From NCBI GenBank assembly GCA_029858545.1, contig JAOUFA010000001.1:1-39439 (forward strand): a stretch of DNA of 39,439 nucleotides, in the 5' to 3' direction. Source of the DNA: Betaproteobacteria bacterium. GTDB taxonomy: Bacteria; Pseudomonadota; Gammaproteobacteria; Burkholderiales; SG8-39. The notes under the pieces were generated by a model, which was not told the origin of the DNA, searched no databases, and was given only the letters and a program-made list of their open reading frames with translations. Below are positions 1-8,500 of the stretch, in pieces. The stretch's first letter is position 1. Each line of letters opens with the position of its first letter. Position numbers and translations under genes: made by a program.

Positions 1-330
1 GACCACTCAGGGCCCGGGACCCGGGAAGTGTAACAGCGCATCGGATCGCGCGGCAGACGGTCGCGGTCGCGACCCGCCCCGCTCGCGGCGCGCGGCTGCA
101 CGGCGATGCCGCGTCGCCGTGCAGCCGCGCGGCCGAGTACGCAGCGTCGAGTACGGTGCCGTCGCGAGTGCGATCACCGTCGACCATGCGAACCGCGCGA
201 TACCGGGCGCGGGCATGAAAGGACATTCCTGCCCCGGGTCCCAGGCAATCGAAACGCGACTTGCCCCTCGACACCCGCCGGTTGATAGTCGCAGCCGCTC
301 CGCGGCCGTCAGCGACGGCTGTCGCGATGA
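1..330. other. Left-edge segment without a recognisable gene
   Basis: I see no convincing coding region here. The minus-strand frame of the hydrolase remnant stays open through it, but residues after about 56 look like random GC-rich translation (Arg-, Ala- and Pro-rich) and match no hydrolase motif. The only structured element is the long hairpin at 89-131. The junction near 331 is where recognisable hydrolase sequence stops, so this stretch is probably foreign or rearranged relative to it. Confidence 0.4.
89..131. repeat. Perfect 18-bp inverted repeat (strong hairpin)
   Basis: The arm at 89-106 (cgcgcggctgcacggcga) is exactly complementary to 114-131, with a 7-base loop. The stem is very GC-rich. 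Neither side carries a T tract, so it is not a standard intrinsic terminator. It lies in a gene-free stretch downstream of the broken hydrolase. It may be a structured RNA, a recombination site or a relic of a mobile-element end; I cannot tell which. Confidence 0.6.
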
Positions 331-498
331 CGGCAGCGGCTCCCAGAAAACGCGGTAGCCGTCGATGGCGAAGCCGTTGCCGTGGGTGGTCACCAGACAC
401 GGACCCTTGCCGATGCCATAGCGGCGCATCTCTATGTTCACGCCGTCGGTCATCCGGACGGTGAAGGAATCGTCGGGCTTGGGGGCTGCGGCGCTCAT
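331..498 (-). pseudogene. Alpha/beta hydrolase, N-terminal fragment
   Basis: The first 55 or so residues read like the start of an alpha/beta-fold hydrolase: a short leader, a beta strand, then CLVTTHGNGF (the HG oxyanion-hole turn) and GYRVFWEPL, the usual run into the second strand. After that the similarity stops. No nucleophile elbow (GxSxG), acid or catalytic His follows, so the enzyme is truncated and cannot be active. A plausible ribosome site (GAGGAAG) lies about 10 bases before the ATG at 498. It follows the TRAP permease on the same strand with a gap of about 160 bases and may have been the last gene of that operon. Family-level call only; the substrate is unknown. Confidence 0.55.
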
Positions 499-557
499 CG
501 GCGGATTTCTTCCTCGGAAAACGATGGCTTCTAGCAGCCTGGCGCTCCCGCTTCGGG

Positions 558-582
558 CGCATCGCCGCGGCGTGGCGATGCG
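558..582. repeat. 9-bp inverted repeat between TRAP permease and hydrolase remnant
   Basis: CGCATCGCC at 558-566 pairs with GGCGATGCG at 574-582 around a 7-base loop. It lies in the 160-bp gap after the TRAP permease stop codon. It could act as an RNA-stabilising or attenuating hairpin for the minus-strand operon; no T tract follows it on that strand. Confidence 0.4.
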
Positions 583-658
583 ACCGGGTGCGCACGCAGC
601 GCATGATCGGGTCGGAGCGCAGCGTGTGCGCCGTCCGGCCGTTGAATTCGTTTCGTTC

Positions 659-2623
659 TCAGTCCGTGCGCGAACGGGCCGCGGGTGCGGGCGATCTTCC
701 CGGATGCAGCAGTAGCTGGCAGGCGACGGTCAGGCCGCCGGCGATCGCCCCGGCCATGTCGGTCCAGGCGGCCCAGTGGGCGATCTGGTCGGGAATCAGG
801 AGGCAGGTTCCGGACACGACGAATCCCGCCCGCAGCCACGGGACGATGGGCCCGGCCAGGTAGCCGACCATGCCCGCGGATATCAGCCATACCCCGATGA
901 TCGCCGTGGCGATTGCGGTGGCCGTCTCGACCGTCGAGCCGCCCTGCAGCAGCAGGGCCGGTGAGAACATGAACAGGAACGGAACGATATAGGCGGTCCA
1001 GCCCAGGCGCATCGCGACGAATCCGGTGCGCATGGGCGGCGCGCCCGCGAGGCTCGCGGCAAAGAAGGCGCCGATCGCCACGGGGGGCGTGATCATCGAC
1101 ATCATGCCCAGATACAGGATGAACATGTGGGAGGCGAGCGGCGAGAACCCGACCTCCACCAGCGAGGGCGCGACGAGCACGGAGAGCAGGACATAGACGC
1201 CGATGGTCGGCATGCCCATGCCCAGGACGATGCACAGGATCGCGGCGATGATCAGCAGCGCGATCAGATTCCCGGCACCGATCTTGACCAGCAGCAGAGT
1301 CAGGGCGAATCCGAAACCGGTGGCCTGCAGTATGCCGCCGATGAATCCGGCCGCCGCGGCGATGATCAGGATGTCCAGGCTGGCCAGTCCGGTCGCGACC
1401 AGGGCATGGACCAGCACGCGGAATTTCATCCGCAGCCCCTTGTAGCCGAAGGCGATGCCGATGCCGCCCACGACCAGCGCGGAGATCAGCGCTGCGAATT
1501 CGGCCTCGCGGTTCTCCCAGAACAACAGGTAGATCAGTACCGCGAACGGGAGGATGAACACGAAACCCGATTTCAGGACCGGTGCGAGCCTTGGAATGTC
1601 CTCCTCGGGCACGCGCTTGATTCCCTTCTTCGCGGCCTCGAGGTCGATCTGGATGAACAGCGAGACGTAATACAGGACCGAGGGGATGAGCGCGGCGATG
1701 ACGATGTCCCGGTAGGGGCGCTGCAGGAAATCGGCCATCACGAAGGCGACAGCGCCCATCACCGGCGGCATGAGTTGGCCGCCGTTCGATGCGGTCGCCT
1801 CGACCGCCGCGGCCTGCTGCGGGCTGAAGCCGGATTTCTTCATCATCGGGATGGTGATCACCCCGGTCGCGAGAATGTTGGAGACGACCACGCCCGAAAT
1901 GGTGCCGAACAGGCTCGAGGCAAGAACGGCGATCTTGGCCGCCCCGCCGCGAAAACGCCCCATCAGACCGAGCGACAGATCGTTGAAGAAGCCTGCCCCC
2001 CCAGATTCGGACAGGAGCTGGCCGAAGAACAGGAACGGGATCACCACGGTCACGCCGACCATCATGATCAGGCCGAACAGCGCACTGGTATCGACGCCCA
2101 GATAGACCATCATCCGGTCGAACTGGACCTCCCGCGTCTGCATTGCGCCGGGAACCAGATGGCCGACCAGCGAATAGAGGATGAAGAAGGCGAGTATGAC
2201 CACCAGCGGCGCGCCCACGGTGCGGCGCAGCCCCTCGGCGGTCAGTGCCAGCAGGATACACGCGGTGACCAGACCTTCGACCGGCGCCTCGAACATCCGG
2301 GTCGACAGATCGGGAAAGTTGTAGGTGACATAAGCGCCGGTGGCGAATGCGACGATCGCGAGCAGCGCGTCGTACCAGGGCAGCGGGCCGCGCACGACCC
2401 CCTGGCTTGCCGGGCAGTGCAGGAACACGAGCGCGAGGGCGGCGGCGTAGGTTGCCGCGAGATACTGTTCGGGCAGGAACAGCAGTCCGACGAAGCGGTA
2501 GAAATCGATCGCCCAGAGCAGTGAGCCCACGGCGATGGCGATGGCCAGCGCGGGGCGCAGCACGCGCACCGTCGGCGAAAGTGGCGGTGCGCTGCCGCCC
2601 GACGATGCGTCGTTCAGAGCCAA
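659..2623 (-). CDS. TRAP transporter fused permease subunit (TAXI type)
   Basis: This is a membrane protein of 654 residues that fuses the small (DctQ-like, 4 TM) and large (DctM-like) TRAP permease parts, as is usual for partners of TAXI binding proteins. Hydrophobic helices run along almost the whole chain. The DctM-type part carries recognisable signatures such as GTISGVVVSNILATG, a TASNGGQLMPPVMGA loop and GMGMPTIGVYV. It would import an organic acid using a sodium or proton gradient. The gene follows the TAXI binding protein by 36 bases and is clearly co-transcribed with it. The start is a TTG at 2623 with only a weak ribosome site; no in-frame ATG gives a sensible N-terminus. The C-terminal tail (about 30 residues) is Pro/Ala/Arg-rich and poorly conserved. 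Substrate not predictable from sequence. Confidence 0.92.
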   Translation of the reverse strand: MALNDASSGGSAPPLSPTVRVLRPALAIAIAVGSLLWAIDFYRFVGLLFLPEQYLAATYAAALALVFLHCPASQGVVRGPLPWYDALLAIVAFATGAYVTYNFPDLSTRMFEAPVEGLVTACILLALTAEGLRRTVGAPLVVILAFFILYSLVGHLVPGAMQTREVQFDRMMVYLGVDTSALFGLIMMVGVTVVIPFLFFGQLLSESGGAGFFNDLSLGLMGRFRGGAAKIAVLASSLFGTISGVVVSNILATGVITIPMMKKSGFSPQQAAAVEATASNGGQLMPPVMGAVAFVMADFLQRPYRDIVIAALIPSVLYYVSLFIQIDLEAAKKGIKRVPEEDIPRLAPVLKSGFVFILPFAVLIYLLFWENREAEFAALISALVVGGIGIAFGYKGLRMKFRVLVHALVATGLASLDILIIAAAAGFIGGILQATGFGFALTLLLVKIGAGNLIALLIIAAILCIVLGMGMPTIGVYVLLSVLVAPSLVEVGFSPLASHMFILYLGMMSMITPPVAIGAFFAASLAGAPPMRTGFVAMRLGWTAYIVPFLFMFSPALLLQGGSTVETATAIATAIIGVWLISAGMVGYLAGPIVPWLRAGFVVSGTCLLIPDQIAHWAAWTDMAGAIAGGLTVACQLLLHPGRSPAPAARSRTD

Positions 2624-2659
2624 TCCGGTCCGATCAGTTTCCCGATTCGCGGCCGGGAC

Positions 2660-3646
2660 TCACTTTCCCGTCGCGATCCCCGCTTCCTTGAAGAACCTGA
2701 GCGCGCCCGGGTGGTACTGCAGTCGATCCTGGGTCGCGGCCATCCCGGCCTGCGTGAATGCGCCGAAGGATGGATGGCCGGCCACCAGCCCCGGCTTGTT
2801 CCCGTGCGCGGTCTTGACCACCTTGTATACGAGATCCGCGGGGGTGTCCTTGTGGGTCAGCAGGACGATGTAATACTCCATCAGATTGGTCGGGCCGATC
2901 ACGCCGGGAAAATTCGGCGCGGGCTGAACCAGCGCGACGTGATATTCGCTGCGCACGGCACGCATTCTCGCGTTGGCCTGAGGAGAATTCTCCATATTGA
3001 GGAAGCGCACGCCGCCGTCGATCGAGGCGTGAATTTCGGCAACCTTGGGTCCACCGATGGCAAACATGAAGGCGTCGGACTTGCCCGCCTTGAAGTCCTC
3101 CGCCGCGCGCAGCAGATCGGTCGTCGGCACGGGCGAGGTGTCCTTGAGGCTGAGCCCGGCATTGGCGAGCAGCCCGTCCCAGAGCGCGATGCCCTGTTTG
3201 AACGAGGTCCATTCGCTGCCGACGCGCTTGCCCTTCATGTCCGCAACCGTCTTGATGTCGGAATTGTTGCGCACGATGATGCCGACGCGAAACGGGAATA
3301 CGGTGAAGGCCACCCGAAGATCCTTCATCGGCCTGCCCTGGTGCTGATTTATACCGGTAAACGCGTCACCGGCCTCCTCGTTGCTGGTATAGGCGAATTC
3401 GGCCTGCTTGTTCTGCACCGCGCCGATGATCGCGGCAGGCGAGCTGAAGGTGAGCAGGCGCATCTGCAGATCGGAATGCTCCTGGACCACCTTGGCGATC
3501 GCGGCCGCCTGCACGTTGTTTATCGATCCCGGCGGCAGTGTCGAGATGGCGACCGTCTGCGCCGCGGCCTGCCCAGTGGCCAGCACCGCGAGCATTATCG
3601 CGGCAGCGACCGTCGCCAGCGCGCTTCTGCACAAGTTTCTGATCAT
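2660..3646 (-). CDS. TAXI family TRAP transporter solute-binding protein
   Basis: A periplasmic binding protein of 328 residues. A Sec signal peptide covers about residues 1-29 (basic start, hydrophobic core, AAA-type cleavage region). The mature part begins with VAISTLPPGS, the usual TAXI strand-loop, followed by the TAXI-like pattern AEFAYTSNEEAGDAF, DMKGKRVGSEWT and a C-terminal YHPGALRFFKEAG. It captures an organic acid and delivers it to the fused permease next door. A strong ribosome site (AGGAGGAGG) precedes the ATG at 3646. The complete system (binding protein plus permease) looks intact, unlike the decayed transporter genes just upstream. A 9-bp inverted repeat sits about 50 bases before the start and could be an operator. 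Confidence 0.93.
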   Translation of the reverse strand: MIRNLCRSALATVAAAIMLAVLATGQAAAQTVAISTLPPGSINNVQAAAIAKVVQEHSDLQMRLLTFSSPAAIIGAVQNKQAEFAYTSNEEAGDAFTGINQHQGRPMKDLRVAFTVFPFRVGIIVRNNSDIKTVADMKGKRVGSEWTSFKQGIALWDGLLANAGLSLKDTSPVPTTDLLRAAEDFKAGKSDAFMFAIGGPKVAEIHASIDGGVRFLNMENSPQANARMRAVRSEYHVALVQPAPNFPGVIGPTNLMEYYIVLLTHKDTPADLVYKVVKTAHGNKPGLVAGHPSFGAFTQAGMAATQDRLQYHPGALRFFKEAGIATGK

Positions 3647-3692
3647 TTTCGGATCCTCCTCCTTGAGAGCGTTCCAGGGCGCCCGGCGGCTG

Positions 3693-3715
3693 CGGCCGTA
3701 CGCCAGGTACGGCCG
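3693..3715. repeat. 9-bp perfect inverted repeat upstream of the TAXI gene
   Basis: CGGCCGTAC (3693-3701) and GTACGGCCG (3707-3715) are separated by 5 bases. The site lies between the Bug remnant and the TAXI-TRAP operon, about 50-70 bases before the TAXI start codon. An operator for a dimeric repressor or a small hairpin are both possible. Confidence 0.4.
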
Positions 3716-3807
3716 GCATGCCGAGTTTCGGCCACCGGCTGCGAACCATCATTCTACGCGAACGGGCCGTCCGGCGTTCCCCAAAGGCACGCGCAAGGAT
3801 GGCCGCA

Positions 3808-4229
3808 CTATTCCACCTTGGCGCCCGAGACGGCGATCACCTTGGCCATCTTGTCGAAATTCGAGCGCAGCAGCTGATCGAACGCCTCGGGCGACAGCGC
3901 CAGGGGCTCGAGGCCTTGCCTGGCCAGCCGTTCGACGATCGACGGGTTCTTCACCAGGGCATTCAATTCCGCGACGTTCCTGGCCGGCACCGTGGAACTG
4001 GCTATCAGCATGTAGCCGCTGGTGCCGACGACCGCGACGCCGGCGAAGTCCCGGATCGGATCGTAGGGCAGCTTGGCGTAGAGCGAACCGTTGATAGTGT
4101 GGCTCGCCGCCGTAAAGAGCAGCGGCTGCCCGTCCGGCGCCGCTTTCGCCACCACCGACGTGCCGATGGTTCCCCCGGCGCCGGCGCGGTTCCGATCATT
4201 GCAGCTTGCAGCCACTTGGGTCGGGTCAT
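3808..4229 (-). pseudogene. Bug/TctC-type substrate-binding protein, internally deleted
   Basis: Pieces of a tripartite tricarboxylate transporter (Bug family) binding protein are present but two stretches are missing. It starts at the ATG at 4229 with MTRPKWLQAA, a signal-peptide start. It then jumps, with loss of frame, to the NRAGAGGTIGT motif that normally lies near mature residue 60. A good match follows (LLFTAASHTINGSLYAKLPYDP) up to VAELNALVK. The sequence then joins directly to the C-terminal part NPSIVERLARQGLEP through ASGAKVE-like VSGAKVE. Family members have about 320 residues; about 150 central residues (most of the second lobe and hinge) are absent. The remnant cannot fold as a binding protein. 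The second join is in frame, which suggests a clean deletion rather than sequencing error. Confidence 0.8.
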
Positions 4230-4284
4230 GCAGGATCCTCGTTCAGGGTGCGCGTTTTCGCTGAACCGCCCGGCATCGAAACGC

Positions 4285-4785
4285 TCAATACTTGACGAGA
4301 CTTGGCAGGTAAGTGGCGATCTCCGGGAACACCATGACCACGATGGTCAGCAGGATGATCGCGTACAGAAAGGGAAAGATCCCCCGGAAGATGGTATTCA
4401 GGGATCTCCGGAGCGATGCCCTTGATCACGAAGACGTTGACGCCGACCGGGGGCGTGATCACTCCCATTTCGCCGGTCAGGACGATGATGACCCCGAACC
4501 AGATCGGGTCGAAGCCGAGCTTCTGGACGATGGGATAGAAGATGGGGATGGTCACGACGATGAGGGCCATGGAATCCATGAAGAATCCGCCCAGGAAGTA
4601 GATCAGGATGATGATCGCCATGACCGCCATCCTGTGGATATCGAGACCGCCCACCCAGTCGGCGAGCTTGAACGGAATGGCCGATACCGCCAGGAAATGG
4701 CGCGAATACCACCGCGCCGGCGATGATGAACATGACCATGCAGCTGGTGCGCAGCCCGTCCTTCCCGGTTTCCACGAGCTCCTTC
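4285..4785 (-). pseudogene. TRAP transporter large permease DctM, truncated and frameshifted
   Basis: The C-terminal part of a DctM protein. Recognisable segments are MVMFIIAGAVVFA, ILIYFLGGFFMDSMALIVV and GEMGVITPPVGVNVFV, which are DctM signatures, and the tail NTIFRGIFPFLYAIILL to LPSLVKY with its stop at 4285. Two frameshifts break it: near 4705, where restoring one base recovers RHFLAVSAIPFKLADWVGG, and near 4400, after APEIP. The 5' part (roughly 250 codons) is missing; the gene is cut exactly where repeat copy 1 begins at 4786. Together with the Bug remnant this marks a decayed transporter locus. No matching DctP or DctQ is present. Confidence 0.85.
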
Positions 4786-4949
4786 AACTTACCACTAGAC
4801 TCTGCCGCAATCGCTCTCCTCGGGCGCGCGTCGCGGAGCGAGATGGACATAATGCGCATTGCAGACCGCTCAGGGCGCGTTCCGGCGCGGGATTGTCGTG
4901 CGCAGGCAAGCTGTTCAGACTTTCGAGGCGCATTGATTTCCCTATCCGT
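4786..4949 (+). repeat. Dispersed 164-bp repeat, copy 1
   Basis: Starts aacttaccactagactctg and ends ttgatttccctatccgt. It aligns end to end with the copies at 14397 and 19082. Compared with copy 2 there are 8 differences, all in the first 51 bases; the last 113 bases (4837-4949) are identical. The left edge directly cuts the DctM gene. The right edge abuts sequence of uncertain origin. Termini are not inverted repeats and no target duplication is visible. With copy 2 it forms direct repeats around the glucan synthase module. Confidence 0.85.
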
Positions 4950-5082
4950 CGGCGGATGGCCTGCCAGGGCGGCGACAACGGCGTCGGCCGCCACCGTCGC
5001 GGCGAGCGGACGTGACCGGACTGCAGATCGGGCTCACGCCTGGTCCTCGCGAGCATGCGAATGTGGGCCTGCCCCTCTTCGC

Positions 5083-5200
5083 TCAGCGCTTGCCCAGGTA
5101 CAGTCGCGCCACGCGCTCGTCGTCGATCAGACGCGGTGCCTGGTCCTGGTGGATCTGGATTCGGCCCAGCTCCGTCATGCGTCCGCGGTACTCGCGACAG
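5083..5200 (-). pseudogene. Possible LivF-type ABC ATPase C-terminal remnant
   Basis: Read on the minus strand, this short stretch ends in APRLIDDERVARLYLGKR and a stop at 5083. It is preceded by ELGRIQIHQDQ. This matches the usual end of LivF/LivG ATPases (ENGRI-x-xG...DERV-x-x-AYLG). No Walker or signature motif is left, so at most the last 35-40 residues survive. It is not derived from the livF in this window, whose tail differs. The call rests on a short motif only. Confidence 0.45.
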
Positions 5201-5581
5201 GAGACCATCGGGAAAACGAATGTTATGCCGGCTCCTTGGCCGCGGTATACCTTCGGGACGGTTGGCTCAGGAACGACATGGCGTGTTCGATGAGTCGAAA
5301 GGTCACCCGGTAGGCGCGCTGCGCAGGAATATCGCCTCCGGTAATCATGAGGAATTGAATTTCATCTCCCATGCAGGCCAGGTACGGTGGCCCAATAGCA
5401 GACCCCGTGTATGATCCATGCAAATGCCAGGGCAACAAGCGGCCCTGGTCCTTTCGCCGCTGTCCCGAGAATACCCACCGGGCGTCCGGGCCAAACAGCC
5501 CCAGTATTCCGATCATCGTCGCCTTGGCGTCAGGCCGTGTGACGCAACTGCAACCGTTCATCGAACGGGGGGGATAACAAC
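5201..5581. other. Region upstream of the glucan synthase; possible small ORF of unknown nature
   Basis: A minus-strand frame at 5223-5561 could encode 112 residues starting MNGCSCVTRPDA, but I recognise no family, and codon usage gives no clear support. The stretch is less GC-rich than its surroundings and is the only candidate promoter/leader region for the glucan synthase gene. A G-run (gggggga) about 9 bases before the ATG at 5582 may serve as its ribosome site. I see no convincing sigma-70 boxes. Confidence 0.3.
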
Positions 5582-8500
5582 ATGGGACCGGCGTGGAAGA
5601 CAGGCAATTCTGTTCTTCTTCGCCATTGGCGCAGGATAGGCACAGGTCTGAGCAGGGCGCGCACGGCCGGAAGTAGCGCAGCGGAAAAATCTTTCGACGA
5701 AGAGCCGCCGCTGCGGGCGGAATTGTTCAGCACCGAGCAGATGGAGCAGCACGGCGCGCGTCTCGCCTCGGTCCACCGTTTAAAGCCTGGCCGTGTGCCG
5801 GACCAACTGCTGTCGCGGCTGGCCGCGAACGAGACTGCGCTGGTCGAAACCTGCGATCGGCTGACCGTAGCGATCGCGGAAACGCACCGCATCACGCCCG
5901 CCGGGGAATGGCTGCTCGACAACTTCTATCTCGTCGAGGAACAGATCCGCACGGCCCGGCGCCACCTCCCCAAGGGCTACAGCCGGGAACTGCCTGCCCT
6001 GGCCGAGGGCGCTTCGGCCGGACTGCCGCGCGTGTATGACCTTGCCCTTGAGACCATCGCCCATGGCGACGGACGGGTGGACCCGGACAGCCTAGGCCGT
6101 TTCATCACCGCGTACCAGACAATAACCCCCCTCAGGCTGGGCGAGTTGTGGGCCATTCCCATCATGCTGCGTCTGGCGCTGATCGAAAATCTGCGCCGCG
6201 TCGCAGTGCGCATCGCCGGCGGCAGGATGCATCTTGATCTGGCCGTCGAGTGGGCGAGCAAGCTGACAAGAATCGCCCGCGACGATCCGAAAAACATGAT
6301 CCTGGTGATCGCGGACATGGCGCGATCGAAACCGCCCATGACGACGCCATTCGTGTCGGAACTGGCGCGGCGCCTGCAGGGACACGGTCCCGCCCTGGCC
6401 TTGCCGTTGACCTGGATCGAGCAGCAACTGGCCGCATCGGGCTTGAGCATCGAGCAGCTGGTACGGTCGGGAAATCAGCAGCAGGCGGCCGATCAGGTTT
6501 CCATCAGCAACAGCATCGGCAGCCTGCGCTTGCTCGGAACCATGGACTGGCGCGAGTTCGTCGAGACCATGAGCGTGGTCGAACAGACCCTGCGCACAGA
6601 ACCGGGCGCGGCCTATGCCGCGATGAACTTCGCCAGCCGCGACCGCTACCGCCATGTCATCGAGCAAGTGGCGAAGGCCAGCGGACTTTCCGAAGCGGCG
6701 GTATCCAGCCACGCCATCGCGCTGGCGCGGGCGGGTGCGGCCCGGGGCGGACAGACCGACAGAATGGCGCATGTGGGCTATTACCTGATCGACCGGGGGC
6801 TGACCGAGCTGGAACGCGCGGCCCAGGCACGCCTTCCATTGGCGGCGATGCTGCGGCGCTGGGCAAGCCGGAACCCGTTGTTGGTCTATCTGGGCACCAT
6901 CACGCTGCTCACGCTGCTGCTGACCAGCGGCCTGTTGGCGGAGGCGCAGACGCAGGCCAGCGATGTGCTCACTCGGGGTGAGATCCATTGGGTGCTCGCA
7001 TTGACGGTCATACTCGCACTGCTGGCCTCCAGCCAACTCGCGGTCGCGCTGGTGAACTGGCTGGCCACATTGCTGACGTCGCCGCATTCGCTGCCGTGCA
7101 TGGACTACTCGGCGGGCATCCCGCCGGAATCACGCGCCCTGGTGGTGGTCCCGACCATGCTCACCAGCCCGCAGAACATCGACAGCCTGGTCGAGGCGCT
7201 GGAAGTGAGATTTCTCGCCAATCGCGACGACAACCTGCACTTCGGGCTGTTGACCGATTTTCGCGACGCTGCCGAGGAAACGCTGGCCGGGGATGCGCCG
7301 CTGCTGGATCTTGCGCGGCAGCGGATCGACGCCATGAATGCGCAGTACGCGCGCGGCGGCAAAGACATCTTCTTCCTGTTTCATCGCCCGCGCCGCTGGA
7401 ATCCCCACGACAAGATATGGATGGGTTACGAGCGCAAGCGCGGCAAGCTGGCGGACCTGAATGCGTTGCTGCGCGAAGGAAACGGTGAAGGCTTCTCCCT
7501 GGTGGTCGGCGCGACCGCGGCACTCGCCGGCGTGAAATACGTGATCACCCTGGACACGGATAGTCAATTGCCGCGCGATGCCGCGCGCCAATTCGTGGGC
7601 GCCATGGCGCACCCGCTGAACCGTCCGGTCTACGACGCGGCCCTGGGGCGGGTCAGCGCGGGCTACGGCATCTTGCAACCGCGGGTGAGCGTGAGCCTGT
7701 CCGGCGCAAGCCAGTCGCGCTATGCGCGCCTGCACGGCGGCGAGCCCGGCATTGACCCGTATACCCGCGCCGTCTCCGACGTCTACCAGGATGCGTTCCA
7801 GGAAGGTTCGTTCATCGGCAAGGGGATTTACGACCTCGATGCGTTCGAACAGTCGCTCAAGGGACGCTTTCCCGAAAACCGGATCCTCAGCCACGATCTT
7901 CTGGAAGGCTGCTACGCACGCGCCGGGTTGTTGAGCGACGTGCAGCTATACGAGGAGTACCCGGCCCGCTACCTCGCCGACGTCAACCGCCGCTACCGCT
8001 GGATCCGAGGCGACTGGCAACTTGCGGCCTGGGTGCTGCCGTGGGTGCCCGGTTCCGACGGGCGGCTGCGCAAGAACCCCCTCTCCGCGCTGTCGCGCTG
8101 GAAGCTGTTCGACAACCTGCGCCGCAGCCTGGTGCCAGCGGCGTTGACGCTGCTGTTGCTGCTGGGCTGGACGCTGTTTTCTTCATCCCTGCTCTGGACC
8201 CTGGCGGTGCTCGGCATCCTTTTGATCCCGCCGGTGCTGGCCACTTTGCCGGAGGTGTTGCGCAACCCCGGCGACATGCGTCCGGATCAGCATCTCGCTG
8301 CAGCAGTCCACGCCGCCGGCCAGCGCATCGTCCAGACCGGCTTTGCCCTGGCGACGCTGCCCCATGAGGCGTTCTACAGCCTGGATGCGATCTTGCGTAC
8401 CCTCGGGCGTTTGCTGGTCACGCACAAACGGCTGCTCGAATGGAATCCCTCCGGCGACCAGGAACGACTGAGCCGCAGGGACCTGGCCACCTCGTTCCGC

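Noticed and set aside
4831..4840. Conserved RNA stem in the first third of the 164-bp repeat
   Set aside because: Short CTCC/GGAG-type pairings can be drawn in each copy, but they do not fall in the same alignment columns, so there is no real covariation in three copies.
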